Of a stretch of DNA of 64,000 nucleotides, positions 9,130 through 19,326 are shown piece by piece. Numbering within the stretch: the first letter of the stretch is position 1; each line of letters starts with the position of its first letter. The position numbers and the translations under genes are program-made. The notes beneath the pieces were generated by a model that did no database searches, was not told the origin of the DNA, and saw only the letters and a list, made by a program, of their open reading frames with translations. The stretch is from positions 1 through 64,000 of the forward strand of contig JAEHOE010000138.1 of NCBI GenBank assembly GCA_016858145.1, written 5' to 3'. This DNA comes from Edaphochlamys debaryana. Its lineage: Eukaryota > Chlorophyta > Chlorophyceae > Chlamydomonadales.

Positions 9130-12100
9130 TTAACCAGCACGGGAAACCTGTCGGGCTTTCCAGCGGGCCCTAGCCTCATCAAGCGCAGGCTTGAGGTCAG
9201 GGGTAAAGTTAGAGGCAGGCTCCCAGGTGTTGTTCTCAGAGGAGTAACCAGCCCACTGCACAAGGTACTCACGTACGGTACGCTTGCGTTTACTTTTACC
9301 ATGCACCAGCCGTTCACGGTAGTCCAGGATACGTTCCACAGTGAACATAGGCTCTCCATCTTCAAGCCATGCGATGGGGCCAGGCTCGGTAGCAGTGACG
9401 TCAGGGGCAGCACGGTAGGGCTTAACCAGGGAGACGTGAAACGTGGGATGAATGCGCATGTGGGAAGGCAGCTCCAACCGCACAGCAGCTTCACCCACCA
9501 TCTCTTTAACACGGAAAGGACCAATGAAGCGCGGCAACAGTTTGCGCGGTCCTGTGGCCAAAGAACGGAGGTTAGTCGTGCTCAGCAAAACCATTTGCCC
9601 AGGCGCAAAGGTCACAGGCCTCTTAGACTTGTTGTAGTAGGCGGCGGCACGTTGTTGAGCAGCCTCGATGCAAGTCCTGGCGTCCTTAATGCGTGTAGCA
9701 AAGTCGGCGATGAACTGTTTAGATGCCGGGACGACAGACTCGATCTCGCGCCACACAGGTAGCGCCGGATTAAAGCCATAATTGAGGTAGAACGGAGAAC
9801 GACCAGTAGAACGGTTAACAGCGTTGTTGATGGCGAACTCTGCAGCGGTGAGGAAAGAATCCCAAGAGGTCTGCGCACGGGAGGCGAAGTTTCTTAGGGT
9901 TTCTCCAAGAACACGATTTACGCGCTCAGTCTGCCCATCCGACTGGGGATGATAAGAGGTCGACAGCTGAACCCGCAGATCACTCAAGCGACAGAGCTCT
10001 CGCCAGAAATGGCTACGCCACAGTGAGTCACGGTCACCAACTACGTTAGCGGGCATACCGTGCAGGCGTACCACGTTGTCCCAGAATAACTGCGCAGCTT
10101 CAGGTGCTGTACATTTAGACGTGGTTGGGGCCAGATGCACCATTTTAGTCAGCCTGTCAACGAAGACAAGTACCGTGTCCCACCCCCTTTCAGTCTTGGG
10201 CAGTGCGCACACGAAGTCCATGGAAACGGACTCCCAAGGCATGCTAGGTATGGGCAAGGGTTGCAGCAGCCCGTGGCCCTTACCAGACAGGGACTTGTTG
10301 AATTGACAGGAGTCGCAGGAAGCGACGTAGCTCTCAACATCACTCGCCATGGAGCTCCACCAGAAATGTGAGCGGACCAGAGCCAGGGTGCGTTTGCCAC
10401 CAGGGTGACCACCCACGGGCCCAGCATGGTAACGAGAGATAATCTGCCGGCGTAATTCAGCATAAGCAGGCACGACAATCAGGGGTCGTTGCCCAGGTTC
10501 GTCAGCAGTGAACCATAAGCCGTTTGCAGACTGGAGCTTACTGGTGTTGGCAGAGATTTTGAACCAGGGGTCCAAAGCATAGGTTTCGCGTATGCGAGCA
10601 ACCAGATCACTCGGAGCAGAGGCCTCAGGCGGCATGCCCGGTGTTGCTTCAGGCAGACCGTCCAGGTCCATAGGCGTAGCAGCATCAGGGCTGTCGCCAG
10701 GAGCCTGTGGGTCCAAACTCAGGCCAACGTCAGGGACAGGGGACGCAGGGTCAGGCAGCATAGCAGCGTCCTGCGCTGAGGGAGAGGCACTCCCCGCAGG
10801 CGCAGAACCCACCTGTTGTGGTGACACGCCACCAGGGCGGCGCGCTGCCTGCCGTCGAGTTAGCACCTGAGCAAAGGCCACACCCATCAGCGTGATGCAA
10901 GCCAGCCGGGCTACCTTAAGCAACGGGTGCCGACTCAGCGCATCAGCCACGTTGAGTGACCCTTTCAGGTACTCCCAATGGAAGTTAAACCGTGCCAAAT
11001 ATTCCATCCAGCGGGCTTGGCGGCGGTTGAGGGTCGGCACACCCTGCAGATAGGTGTTGGGAGCGTGATCAGTTTTCACAACAAATTCAGCTCCCTCGAC
11101 GTAACAGCGCCACTCGCGGAGCGCAATCAACACGGCTAAGAGCTCCTGCTCGCCAGTCGTGTAGTTGCGTTCGGCGGGGCTGAATTTCTTACTGGTGAAG
11201 GCAATCGGACGCCCACCTTGTAAAATCACAGCACCCATACCGTGGTTGGACGCGTCCGTCACAATTTCGATGCGGTAGGGCAGCTGTGGGTCTGGAAACG
11301 CCAACACCACATCCTCTGCAATGGCGCGCTTGATAGCCTCAAAGGCGGCTTGACACTCAGGGGTCCAGGAAGCCGGAGAGGTGAAAGCGCCTGCACGCGT
11401 GAGGTTGGTTAGAGGTGCAGCCAGGTTGCTGTAGCGCTCTACAAATTTGCGAAAATAATTGGTCAGGCCCAAAAATGAACGCAGCTCTTGCAGGTTGGTT
11501 GGCGTGGGCCAGTCACGTACGGCAGAAACCTTCTTGGGGTCCATACGTACACCATCAGCAGAGACGATGTGGCCCAGATACTCCACTTGCGGCTCAGCCC
11601 AATGACACTTTGACGCTTTCGCGTAAAGCTTTTGGTCACGCATGATCTGCAGCACTTGACGTAAATGAACCAGGTGTTCTTCAAGCGTCTTGCTGTAGAC
11701 CAGACCGTCACTGAGGGCAGGAGGCCGAAGGGAAATTAAAAGAGGGGAGGGCGTTGTGTGTGAGGCGCTGATCAGGCGCAGCAAGGGACGGGGATCAAGC
11801 CGGCTTGCGTTCTACAGCACACACGCACTCACTCCAGGTAGAGGGTCATAAAGCCCGCAGAAATGCAGGGAGAAAATATCTCTCCGAGCGCTGACTGGAA
11901 CGTGCTAGGGGCGTTGACTAGCCCAAAGGGTAGCACGGTGTACTCGAAATGCCCAAACGGGGTGCTGAAAGCTGTTTTAGGGATATCGGATTCGTGGATC
12001 CGGATCTGGTTATACCCCTGCAGGGAGGAAAGGAACCGGTTGCAGGCACCAGCCGTGCACAGCTGCAAACCAGCCCAAATCCCACCTGCTGGAGATCCAG

Positions 12101-13989
12101 AGAGCTAAAGTATTTAGCGCCACGCAGCTTGTCGAGCAGATCATCGACGCGCGGCAGTGGGTACCGGTTCTTGACGGTTTTGGCGTTGAGGCCTACACAC
12201 GTCAGAGGAACCCGGGAAGGGGGTCAGCGCTCTAAGCTAGTACGCATGTGTTTGACCTAAACCTAAACCTAAACGCGGGCCGAGCTAGAGGGGCGCTGAC
12301 TGACAGAGGTAAACTAAAGGAGGGCAAAACGAGGAGGCGGGCAGGCAACAGATAACCCCACCGCACACCTCGATAGTCAATACACATTCTGGATAAGAGA
12401 GAAGCACGTGAGGCCGTTAGCAGGGGCAACACGTAGCAAGCTGCACCGCTAAAGGAGCATTCACACCTGAGAGCACCGTCCTTCTTGCCAACAAAGAGGA
12501 TGGGGGCGCTCCAGGGTGACGTCGACGGACGAATCATGCCCTTAGCCAGAAGGTCGGTGACTTGACGCTTGACTTCTTCTTGCTCCAGCGGACTGAGCCG
12601 GTATTGACGGCGGGCAATTGGTCGAGTACCAGGTTCCAGCTCAATTGTATGCGACACAGGGCGCCAGGGAGGGGTGTCAATAATCTCAGCAAACACCTCT
12701 TGGTATTCATCAAGCACAGCCTGAACGGCAGGCTCTGGGGAGGTGGCAACAGAGGCACCAGCGTTAACAGGTACACGAGGGCATAACAGAATGCCATGCG
12801 CACCCTTGCGGATGGCCCTAGTAGCCTCCTTTCTGCCTATGCGTTGCGGCTCGGCACCAGCACGCATAGCAGCCAGGGCTAGGTTCAGACTAGGTGCATC
12901 AGCATCAGGCTCAGATGCATCGGCTTCCTCCCCCCCGGCAGAGAGGTCAGGCAGGAAGGGGACGCGGCACCAAGCAGTGCCCTTGCGCAGGCGCAAGCAG
13001 CCGTCCCCCATGCATACCTCGGCGAAGAGAGAACGCATGGTCGATGCACCCAGGACGTAGGAGACAGGGTCCAGCAGTCCTGAGAGCACGAAGGGGCGAA
13101 CGGTTAGGTGCAGGGACCCAAGGGCCAGGCGCAGCGATACACGGCCCATGATGGCTTGAGTGCCACCATCAGCCAACGTAACCTTTTGCTGGTACGAAGG
13201 ATCGATGTGCAGGCCCAGACGCTTCGCCAAAGCGTAAGAAATGAAGTCATGGCTAGCGCCAGTGTCGACCAAAGCGGTGGTCAGCACACGGCCAGCACGG
13301 ACCTCGATGACAGGAAGCCCAGAGTCTGTGGAAGCGGCATTGGCTCGCAAACAGGACACATGGGGCTTAGCAGTACAGGGCGCAGCAACACCATCAGCAG
13401 GGGCTGCGTACCAGACCTCAGCAGAGGACGTGATGGCAGGCAGGCGCGCAACACGACCTTCTAGGGTAATCCCATTGAACAGCTGAGACCCCGCCTTAAA
13501 ACGCATAACCCGCTCCATACCGTTGAAGAGTGAAGCGGACTTGGCTTGAGCGGCGATGTAGGAGGGCACCAGGACGGCGAGGCAAGTCAAAGGACGAGCA
13601 GCACGCCACGAGTTGAAGACACGAAGACCCTCCTTCAGCTGACCAAGTGAGATAGGGGTAAACCAGACGGTGTGACCACCAAGACGCGCAGAGGCCAAAG
13701 AAGCAGAACGAGGCCACTCTACGTTACACGTAGCAGAGAAGCCAGCACGCATAGCAGACAAGTCATACGAAAACTTGCGCTTAATTTTGCGCTCCACTTC
13801 CTTCAGCACAGAACCAGTCACCGCACGACACGCACGCCACACCATGCCAGATGCTTTAGTGTCAGAAGCGTCATGATTGTCAGAAGTCAGTGCGGAATGC
13901 GCTAGGTGAACGGCACCGCATTTGGCCACAGGCGGCCTATCCTTGCACCCAGGTGGGCTAACCCCTACAGCACACGCCTGGGCAGGCCC
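9130..13989 (-). CDS. pol: Retrotransposon pol: protease, RT, RNase H, integrase, chromodomain (intron-containing)
   Basis: Predicted exons on the - strand: 13989-12467, 12388-12369, 12192-12086, 12017-11833, 11710-9130 (stop TAA 9132-9130). With gag the joined frame is 5802 nt, exactly 1934 codons including the internal TGA. Domains in order: aspartic protease with [15 protein letters not shown] with [35 protein letters not shown] and the catalytic YLDD (the second D codon is completed across intron 4); RNase H with VTDAS, EQELLA, KTDHAP and ADALSRH; integrase zinc finger ([13 protein letters not shown]), the D-D-E core ([21 protein letters not shown]) and a GPF-type end; chromodomain ([13 protein letters not shown] to [17 protein letters not shown]). 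Pol is in the gag frame after one TGA, so it would need readthrough or a different RNA. No ATG is evident at its start. Confidence 0.85.
11711..11832 (-). other. Intron 4, splitting the YLDD catalytic motif (122 nt)
   Basis: Donor GTGAGTGCG after CTG GA, acceptor CTGCCCTCAG before T GAC GGT. Splicing rebuilds LYLDDGLVYSK; without it the frame reaches a stop (TAG) in the intron before DGLVYS. Confidence 0.85.
12018..12085 (-). other. Intron 3 in the RT domain (68 nt)
   Basis: Donor GTGGGATT, acceptor CCTCCCTGCAG. Splicing joins FSSLDLQQ to [11 protein letters not shown], the standard RT motif B region. Confidence 0.8.
12193..12368 (-). other. Intron 2 in the RT domain (176 nt)
   Basis: Donor GTGTGCGG, acceptor CGTGTGTAG. 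Splicing joins DYRG to [19 protein letters not shown]. Between introns 1 and 2 lies a 20-nt exon (12388-12369). The intron contains in-frame stops and three copies of TTTAGG. Confidence 0.8.
12389..12466 (-). other. Intron 1 in the RT domain (78 nt)
   Basis: Donor GTGTGA follows CTCAG; acceptor TTATCCAG. Removal joins GALR to MCIDYRG, the normal RT sequence; retention inserts unrelated residues. Confidence 0.8.
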
Positions 13990-15375
13990 TCAGTTGTCGG
14001 GCTTGCTGGGGCACTCAGCGACCCGGTGGTCGGAGGCACCGCAGTTGAGGCACTGGCCCGAGCCCTTGCGCTCGTAGTAGGTGCGGCGGTTGCAGTTGAA
14101 CGCGCGCATCTGCTCGGCCATGTCCTCGCCCCGGGCGCGGGCGTTCCGGATCAGGAAGGCCACGCGCTGGGGGCCCACCGGGGGCTGCGAGGGACCAGCG
14201 CCCTCGTCGCCACCGGACTGGGGCTTGCCGTTGCCGTTCTTGCCGTTGCCGTGGGACTTGTGGCCGCCGGGGCTCTTGTGCTTGTTGCCCTTGTTGCCCG
14301 GCGAGACCTTGCCCTTGAACGCCGCAGCGGCCTTGATGGCGGAGCCGTCGGCACCCCGGGCCTTCTTGGAGGGGGCGTCGCCGTCGCCGTCGTCGGAGTC
14401 GGGCTTCTTGGGCAGCTGCGGACGGGAGGGGCGGCAGGCACGAACGGAAGCAAGACGGGCACGGGAGTCACGGATTGCGTCAGCTCGAGCTTTCATTTTG
14501 CGCTCTTCAGAGAGGGCGTGAGAGCAGAGCTCGGCATATGACGTGAACGGGTTGCCCTCCCGGGAGGAGGCGCAGGATGCGGCAAGCTCAGTTTCAGCAG
14601 AGAGGCCGGCTTTGAACCAGAAGCACTTCTCCTCATCGGTCATGTTGGGAATGGCAGTGCACAGGGCGTTAAACCGGGATTGGTAAGCGGCTACAGTGTC
14701 ACGGTTAGCAATCCAGGCATAGGACTGCCGTGCCAGCTCAGTGCGGGCCTCTTCTTGCCGTGTCATCAGTTGGGGGGCAAACCGCGCACGAACGGCATCG
14801 AGCATATCATCAGAGGTATATGACTCGTTGCCACGGGCTGCGGTCCAATCGTCAAGCCAGGTCTTGGCGATCCCCTTAAGTGCAGAGGACAGGAACAGGC
14901 GCCGCCCAGGGTCCGTTTCCCCCACGGTAACGCAGCTGAAATATTCAGTTACGTCCCTAATAAAGGCACGCACGCGGGCGGGGACACGGGGCCCCTTCAG
15001 GCCGTGCAGGTCCAGCTCAGGCGCTGGCAGCGAAGCCCGAATGACCCGACCCACCGGCGTGGAGACCTTGCAGGCCGCACCAGAGGCAGCGCCACCCTCG
15101 GGGTCGTGCTGGTTCTCTGGGGCGCGTTCAGGGATTGGGCCACGGAAGGCAGCGTTAGCAGAAACAGAAGCGGCAGCAGGAGCCGCAGGCGCAGCAGGCG
15201 CGACAGGGGCCTGGGCAGGCGCAGGCACCGCAGCAGGAGCGGGCTGGCCATACGGCATGCCGAACGGAGGGCCCCAGGGCCACGGCACAGGCATGTAACC
15301 GGGCGCCATAGCCCCAGCGGGCATTTGCGGCATGAAACCGGCCCAGGGCCCAGGCGCGACCGGAGCGCCAGGCAT
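13990..15375 (-). CDS. gag: Retrotransposon gag with CCHC zinc knuckle
   Basis: 461 residues from ATG 15375 to TGA 13990. The N-terminus is Pro/Ala/Met-rich (PGAPVAPGPWAG), the middle resembles the Ty3/gypsy retrotransposon Gag fold (YFSCVTVGETDPGRRLFLSS, KTWLDDW, YQSRFNALCTAIP), a basic Gly/Lys-rich linker follows, and the C-terminus has one CX2CX4HX4C knuckle (CLNCGASDHRVAEC) for RNA packaging. The next downstream frame (pol) is the same frame, separated only by the TGA. Confidence 0.88.
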   Translation of the reverse strand: MPGAPVAPGPWAGFMPQMPAGAMAPGYMPVPWPWGPPFGMPYGQPAPAAVPAPAQAPVAPAAPAAPAAASVSANAAFRGPIPERAPENQHDPEGGAASGAACKVSTPVGRVIRASLPAPELDLHGLKGPRVPARVRAFIRDVTEYFSCVTVGETDPGRRLFLSSALKGIAKTWLDDWTAARGNESYTSDDMLDAVRARFAPQLMTRQEEARTELARQSYAWIANRDTVAAYQSRFNALCTAIPNMTDEEKCFWFKAGLSAETELAASCASSREGNPFTSYAELCSHALSEERKMKARADAIRDSRARLASVRACRPSRPQLPKKPDSDDGDGDAPSKKARGADGSAIKAAAAFKGKVSPGNKGNKHKSPGGHKSHGNGKNGNGKPQSGGDEGAGPSQPPVGPQRVAFLIRNARARGEDMAEQMRAFNCNRRTYYERKGSGQCLNCGASDHRVAECPSKPDN

Positions 15376-15462
15376 AGCAGGGAGCGCAACAGGGTGCGGA
15401 AGCGCGTTTGGTTGCAGCAGTGCAGGGTTATGGGCTGGCGAAGCAGGAGCGAGGGGCCGGTT

Positions 15463-15474
15463 GCCCCGCTACCA
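15463..15474 (-). other. Primer binding site, initiator-Met tRNA-like
   Basis: Two bases inside the 5' LTR the element reads TGGTAGCGGGGC. It begins with TGG (complement of CCA) and would pair with a tRNA ending GCCCCGCUACCA, as expected for a eukaryotic initiator methionine tRNA with an AGCGGGG acceptor stem. The tRNA assignment is inferred. Confidence 0.7.
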
Positions 15475-15476
15475 CT

Positions 15477-15905
15477 TGTTGTACCAGCCTAGTGCTTGAG
15501 CTGTTAGAACGCTAGTAAGAGCTAAGTGAGAACCCAGAGTCGTGTCCGTTTTGACGTGGCATTGAGCGAATGCCGGTTAGCGGCCAGAGGCCGGGTCTAA
15601 GTAGCTTCCGGAGTAACGGCAGGGGATTCCGAGGCGCACAGCTGGCGCGTGCCAGCTGTAGCTCTCGTAACTGCAGTCAGACGCTAACCGGTGACAGCAC
15701 CACAGCTTCCAGGCGCTGTGGTGAAAGCACAGTGCAGCAGGGTGCTTAACCACGGGGCAGGTCCCAAGCAGTGCAGAGCGACGGAGGGTGTTGCGGACCC
15801 CCGCACAGGTGTCGCAGAAACAGTCAGACCAGAGTTCGGCCGCACTTGGCCGCACGACCGTAGACGTTCGCAGAATACGTCCGTTTCTACGGTCGGCGCA
15901 CAACA
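15477..15905 (-). repeat. LTR (5' LTR of the element)
   Basis: 429 bp, same sequence and orientation as 8655-9083. It presumably holds the element promoter, which would fire away from copy 3. Confidence 0.95.
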
Positions 15906-15910
15906 GAAGT
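15906..15910. repeat. Target-site duplication (right), GAAGT
   Basis: Direct repeat of 8650-8654 immediately outside the 5' LTR. Confidence 0.9.
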
Positions 15911-16568
15911 GAAGTAGGTCAGCCCTGTGGGTCAGCCCTGTGGGTCAAGTGGCATCCCGACACGAGTACACCTGGAGACGCAAAGATGTGCCTTTGCGGC
16001 ACCTTTCGTAATGATGGGCCGTAGCTGTTATGTTATGCGCAAGGCAGGGCAAGCCAGGGGGATTGAAGGCCGGGCGAAGCCCTTAGCCCTCGCAGGATGA
16101 TGTGCAGTGGGTGAGGGCTAGGTGTGGCTGCTCACGGAATGAGCTGAGAGGAAGAGCTGGTGGGGACGGGCGGGGGTTTGCGAGCACGGCCCGATGGGCG
16201 GCGGGGCATGCACGGATGCAAGCGGGCGATACGTTCGACGGGCAAGCTTGCAAGCTTGCAAAGCTTTACTGCAGAGAGCTACATAAACGAACACGCAACA
16301 ACCTGACAGCGCTTGCCCTATCAACGCAAAGCCGGTGACGCTGAACGCCGTGCCGCGCTTTCCGTGCCGCAGCGCTGCTGCCAGCCACTCTCGACACGTC
16401 GTTTGCCCTGCTATGGCCATAGCAAGGTACGTGTAGAAGGCTGGCGAGGGCTCTGGGGGGGCAAATCCCGCCGGTGCCGCGTCAACTTCGCCCCCCTCTT
16501 CACGACGTCTCCCGTTCCCACAGGCGCTGTTGAAGCCCGGAGCTCTGCAGTCTTTGACCGCCCCAGCG
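15911..16568 (+). promoter_or_regulatory. Upstream region of copy 3, homologous to that of copy 2
   Basis: Homologous to roughly 3240-3946, including the 35-bp identical block at 16202-16236 and the CCCACAG acceptor-like site just before GCGCTGTTGAAGCCCGG. The retrotransposon inserted about 290 bp upstream of the conserved block. Confidence 0.5.
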
Positions 16569-19326
16569 ATGCCGCCCAAGAGCCGCCGGCGCGGCGAGGG
16601 CGGAGGCGGGGGAAGCGCCTCGAGCTCTGCCGCGAGCTCCGGCGCTGCGGCTCCCTCGGCTGCTGCTGCTGCTTCGCTGCTGCCCGCTGGGCTGCGGACC
16701 GCTTTCCAGGAGCTGCCGCGCTGTGCGGATGCCCTGGTGCCGGCGCCCGCGAAAGGCGCGCCGTGTCTTGGCGGTCGCCCGAGCCCCAGCCAAGAAGACG
16801 ACCTGCAAAAAAGCCTGACAGAGCTATATAACACGATTGATGGACTACCTAACAGGAGTGCACATGCGGCGGCGCTGGCGGAGTTGCTCTCCCAGGAGCC
16901 CGCGGCCGCGGCGGGGCTGCGGCCGGGCCCACAGGACGGTGTTTGGTGCCTGGGCAAACCCTTGCCAGTGTGGCGGATGAGAGCTAACTCCGTAGCCTGC
17001 ACGGTTCTCTTCAATGCCCTGGCTCTGCCGCCCTCCCCTCCCGCGCTGTCCGTGCTGCGCTTTGTGCGGGCCATGCTGCGCGCCCAGCCCTTCCACGCCC
17101 TCGGCCGTCAGCTGGCGGCGGCGGCAGCGGCCCTCGAGGCGGGCAGGAGCGTAGGCGGCGGGGGTGGTGACGGCCGCGGCGGGGGTGGTGGCGGCGGCGG
17201 CGGGTCTGGCGCGAGCAGCGGCAGCGGCGGGGCCGGACTCAGCGGCAGTGGCCGCGGCGGGGCTGGCCCGGCGCCGGCTCTGGCTGACCGGGCCAACGCG
17301 ATCCTTTGCGGTGGCATTTACATGTCCATTTCTGTGAGCCGTCTGCTTAAGCAGGCTATTGCTGTTCAGGAGCTAGGACCGGGCCTTCCCAGCAGCAGCA
17401 CTGAAGGCGGCGGAAGGGCGGCGGAGGGGGCGGCGTGCGTTAAGGAATTTGCGCGGGCCCTGGCGGAGAGCGGCTTCCTGGAGCACGCGATGCGCCTGAC
17501 GCTGATCCTGCAGACCTTAAACCTCAAAGAGACCAAGCTTGACGGCAAGCTGCCCAGCATTCTCGATGTGTGGGAGTTGGTGGGCGGGCGAGCGGCTCTG
17601 CACCCCTCATCTGGGCGCCGCCCAGCCCTGGAGACGCCGCCTCCACCGCAGCCGGCCGCATCAGCCCCGCCGCCGCCGCCCACCTGCGCTCGGCGCTCAG
17701 CGGCCGCTGCGTGCAGACGGCGGTGCTGGTGTACGGGGTGGGGACGCTGCGGGTGGCCGACCGGGGGCCCTCGTACGGCCTGCCGGCGGAGCTGCAGACC
17801 GCGGGGCTCACCCTCTTGGAGACGGAGGAGGGCGGTGCTCGCCGCCTCAAGCCCGTCGCCCTCGAGCTGCTGCTCCGTCAGCTGGCCTCCGGGAGCGCCC
17901 TGCCGCCGCCCGGGCCCGGCGCTTCCCTGGAGCTGGCCCTGCGGGTGGGCCGGGCGGCGGTGGGCACCGCATGGGCGATGGTGCCTAGTAAGACCCTGGA
18001 GGGCTATTACGCGCGACCGCCATCGCTCGTAACGCCGCTGTCTATGAGCATGTCAGCGGCGGTACGGCTGGCGGCGGGGGCTCTGGCGTGCGGCCGCCTG
18101 CTGCTGCCGCGGCAACGGCCGTCGCCGCGGCTGGAGGCTCAGCGGGTGGAGTGGTGGCGGCTGGCGAGGTGGGCTGCAATCTTTGCCGTGGCTGAGCCGG
18201 AGGGCTTGCTACGGCAACTGATGGAGCTGGTGGCAGAGCCCCTCCTGGCCGTGTGGCCGGACGGCCGCCTCGGTGAGTGCGCGGGAGGGGCCACTGGCAG
18301 AGGGCGTGGGTGCGCTGTACCTTGTATGCTAACTGGGGGCTTCAAGTTCAGGCTTCATGCACGCAGCACCTGTAGCACGCACATGTAGCTTCTGGCGCCC
18401 TCAATGTGTTGCCTTCCTGCATAGCAGACACTGCCCTTTTGAATAGTGCCGGAGGCGAAGTGGACAGCGCCTGACGCCAATCCTTCCCTTCCCCAGACCT
18501 GGACGCCCTGCCGCCGGTAGCCCCTCCCGAGGTGGCGGCGGCGCTGGCGGGCCGGCTGCTGTCCGCGCTGTTGGGCCTCATTGCACCCGCATCCTCCCCA
18601 GCCCCGCCGGCGCTCTTCGCCGTCTGCGAGAGGGCCCGCCCGGGCGGCCCCGGATTCGCGCTCATCCTGGTTCCCCTGCTGGCGTACGGGGACGGTGGCG
18701 ATTGCGAGAAACTGCTCACAGCGCTTGCCAAGATGAGCCTGAGGACAGCGGGAGGGCAGGGAGGGCCGGGGGCGGCAGGGGCCTCGGGGGCCGCAGGCTC
18801 GGCCCCGGGGCCCAGCCCCAGCGCTGAAACGGGGCCCTACAGGCGGGCCTCGGAGGCCTTCTTCCGTGAGGGCGCAGCGGCCATTCGGCGCTGCCGAGGC
18901 CTGGCCGGGGCTGATGGAGCGCCGGCGGCCGGCTTGGGTGGCGCTCCTTCCGCTGGCTCTGCCCCCGCGGCCGCCGCTGGGCACCCCGCCGCCACAGGGG
19001 TTGGCCAGAGCTCCGCCGCTGCCGGCTCCGGAGCCGCCGCGCAGCCGCCTCCGCCGCACCTGCTGCAGTTCAGGCGGATGTACGACATTGCAGTGCGGTC
19101 GTGGGGCGAGGCGTCGGGGCTCGGCTCTGTCGGTTGCTGCGCTGCCGGCACCACCGCCGCCACCGCTGCCAATGCCGCCGCCGCCGCCGTCATTGCCGCC
19201 GCTGACTCCGCCGACGCCGCGACGGAGCGCCGGTTGTGTTTCGGGGTGTTCTCGGGGCGGGGAGGGGCGCGTGGCAGGAGCTCTGGGGGCGGGCGGGGTG
19301 GCACACGAGGTTCGGGGCAGGGGTAG
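16569..19326 (+). pseudogene. Copy 3 of tandem unknown gene family (1-nt frameshift)
   Basis: ATG 16569 opens MPPKSRRRG. Exons are 16569-18272 and 18497-19326, with the same intron position as the other copies. The frame from the ATG stays homologous to copy 2 until LPSILDVW near 17572. Between there and the ERASGSAP-equivalent about 17 nt later one base is missing relative to copy 1, and the rest of exon 1 (SAPLIWAPPSPG, VLVYGVGTLRVADRG, LLAVWPDGRL) plus exon 2 (APPEVAAALAG, FALILVPLLAYGD, ASEAFFREGAAAIRRCRGL, HLLQFRRMYD) continues in the new frame. All else is well preserved, so it is either a very young pseudogene or an intact gene with one sequencing error. The C-terminus is shorter than in copy 2. 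Confidence 0.65.

Larger units (their letters stand above)
8655..15905 (-). mobile_element. Complete Ty3/gypsy chromovirus LTR retrotransposon
   Basis: The element is 7251 bp, transcribed on the - strand. It has two 429-bp LTRs (TGTTGT...ACAACA) that I read as identical, a 5-bp target duplication, a primer binding site, gag, protease, reverse transcriptase, RNase H, integrase with a C-terminal chromodomain, and a polypurine tract. The order PR-RT-RH-INT plus chromodomain identifies a Ty3/gypsy chromovirus. Identical LTRs imply a recent insertion, between the copy 4 fragment and the promoter of copy 3. The catalytic residues I could check are all present, so the element may be active. Oddities: four GT-AG introns in the RT region, and an in-frame TGA between gag and pol. 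Confidence 0.95.

Noticed and set aside
12232..13929. A self-contained 565-codon protease protein ending beyond DYRG
   Set aside because: Its last about 65 residues run through two introns; splicing continues the RT domain instead. It starts at GTG with no ATG and is continuous with gag apart from one TGA.
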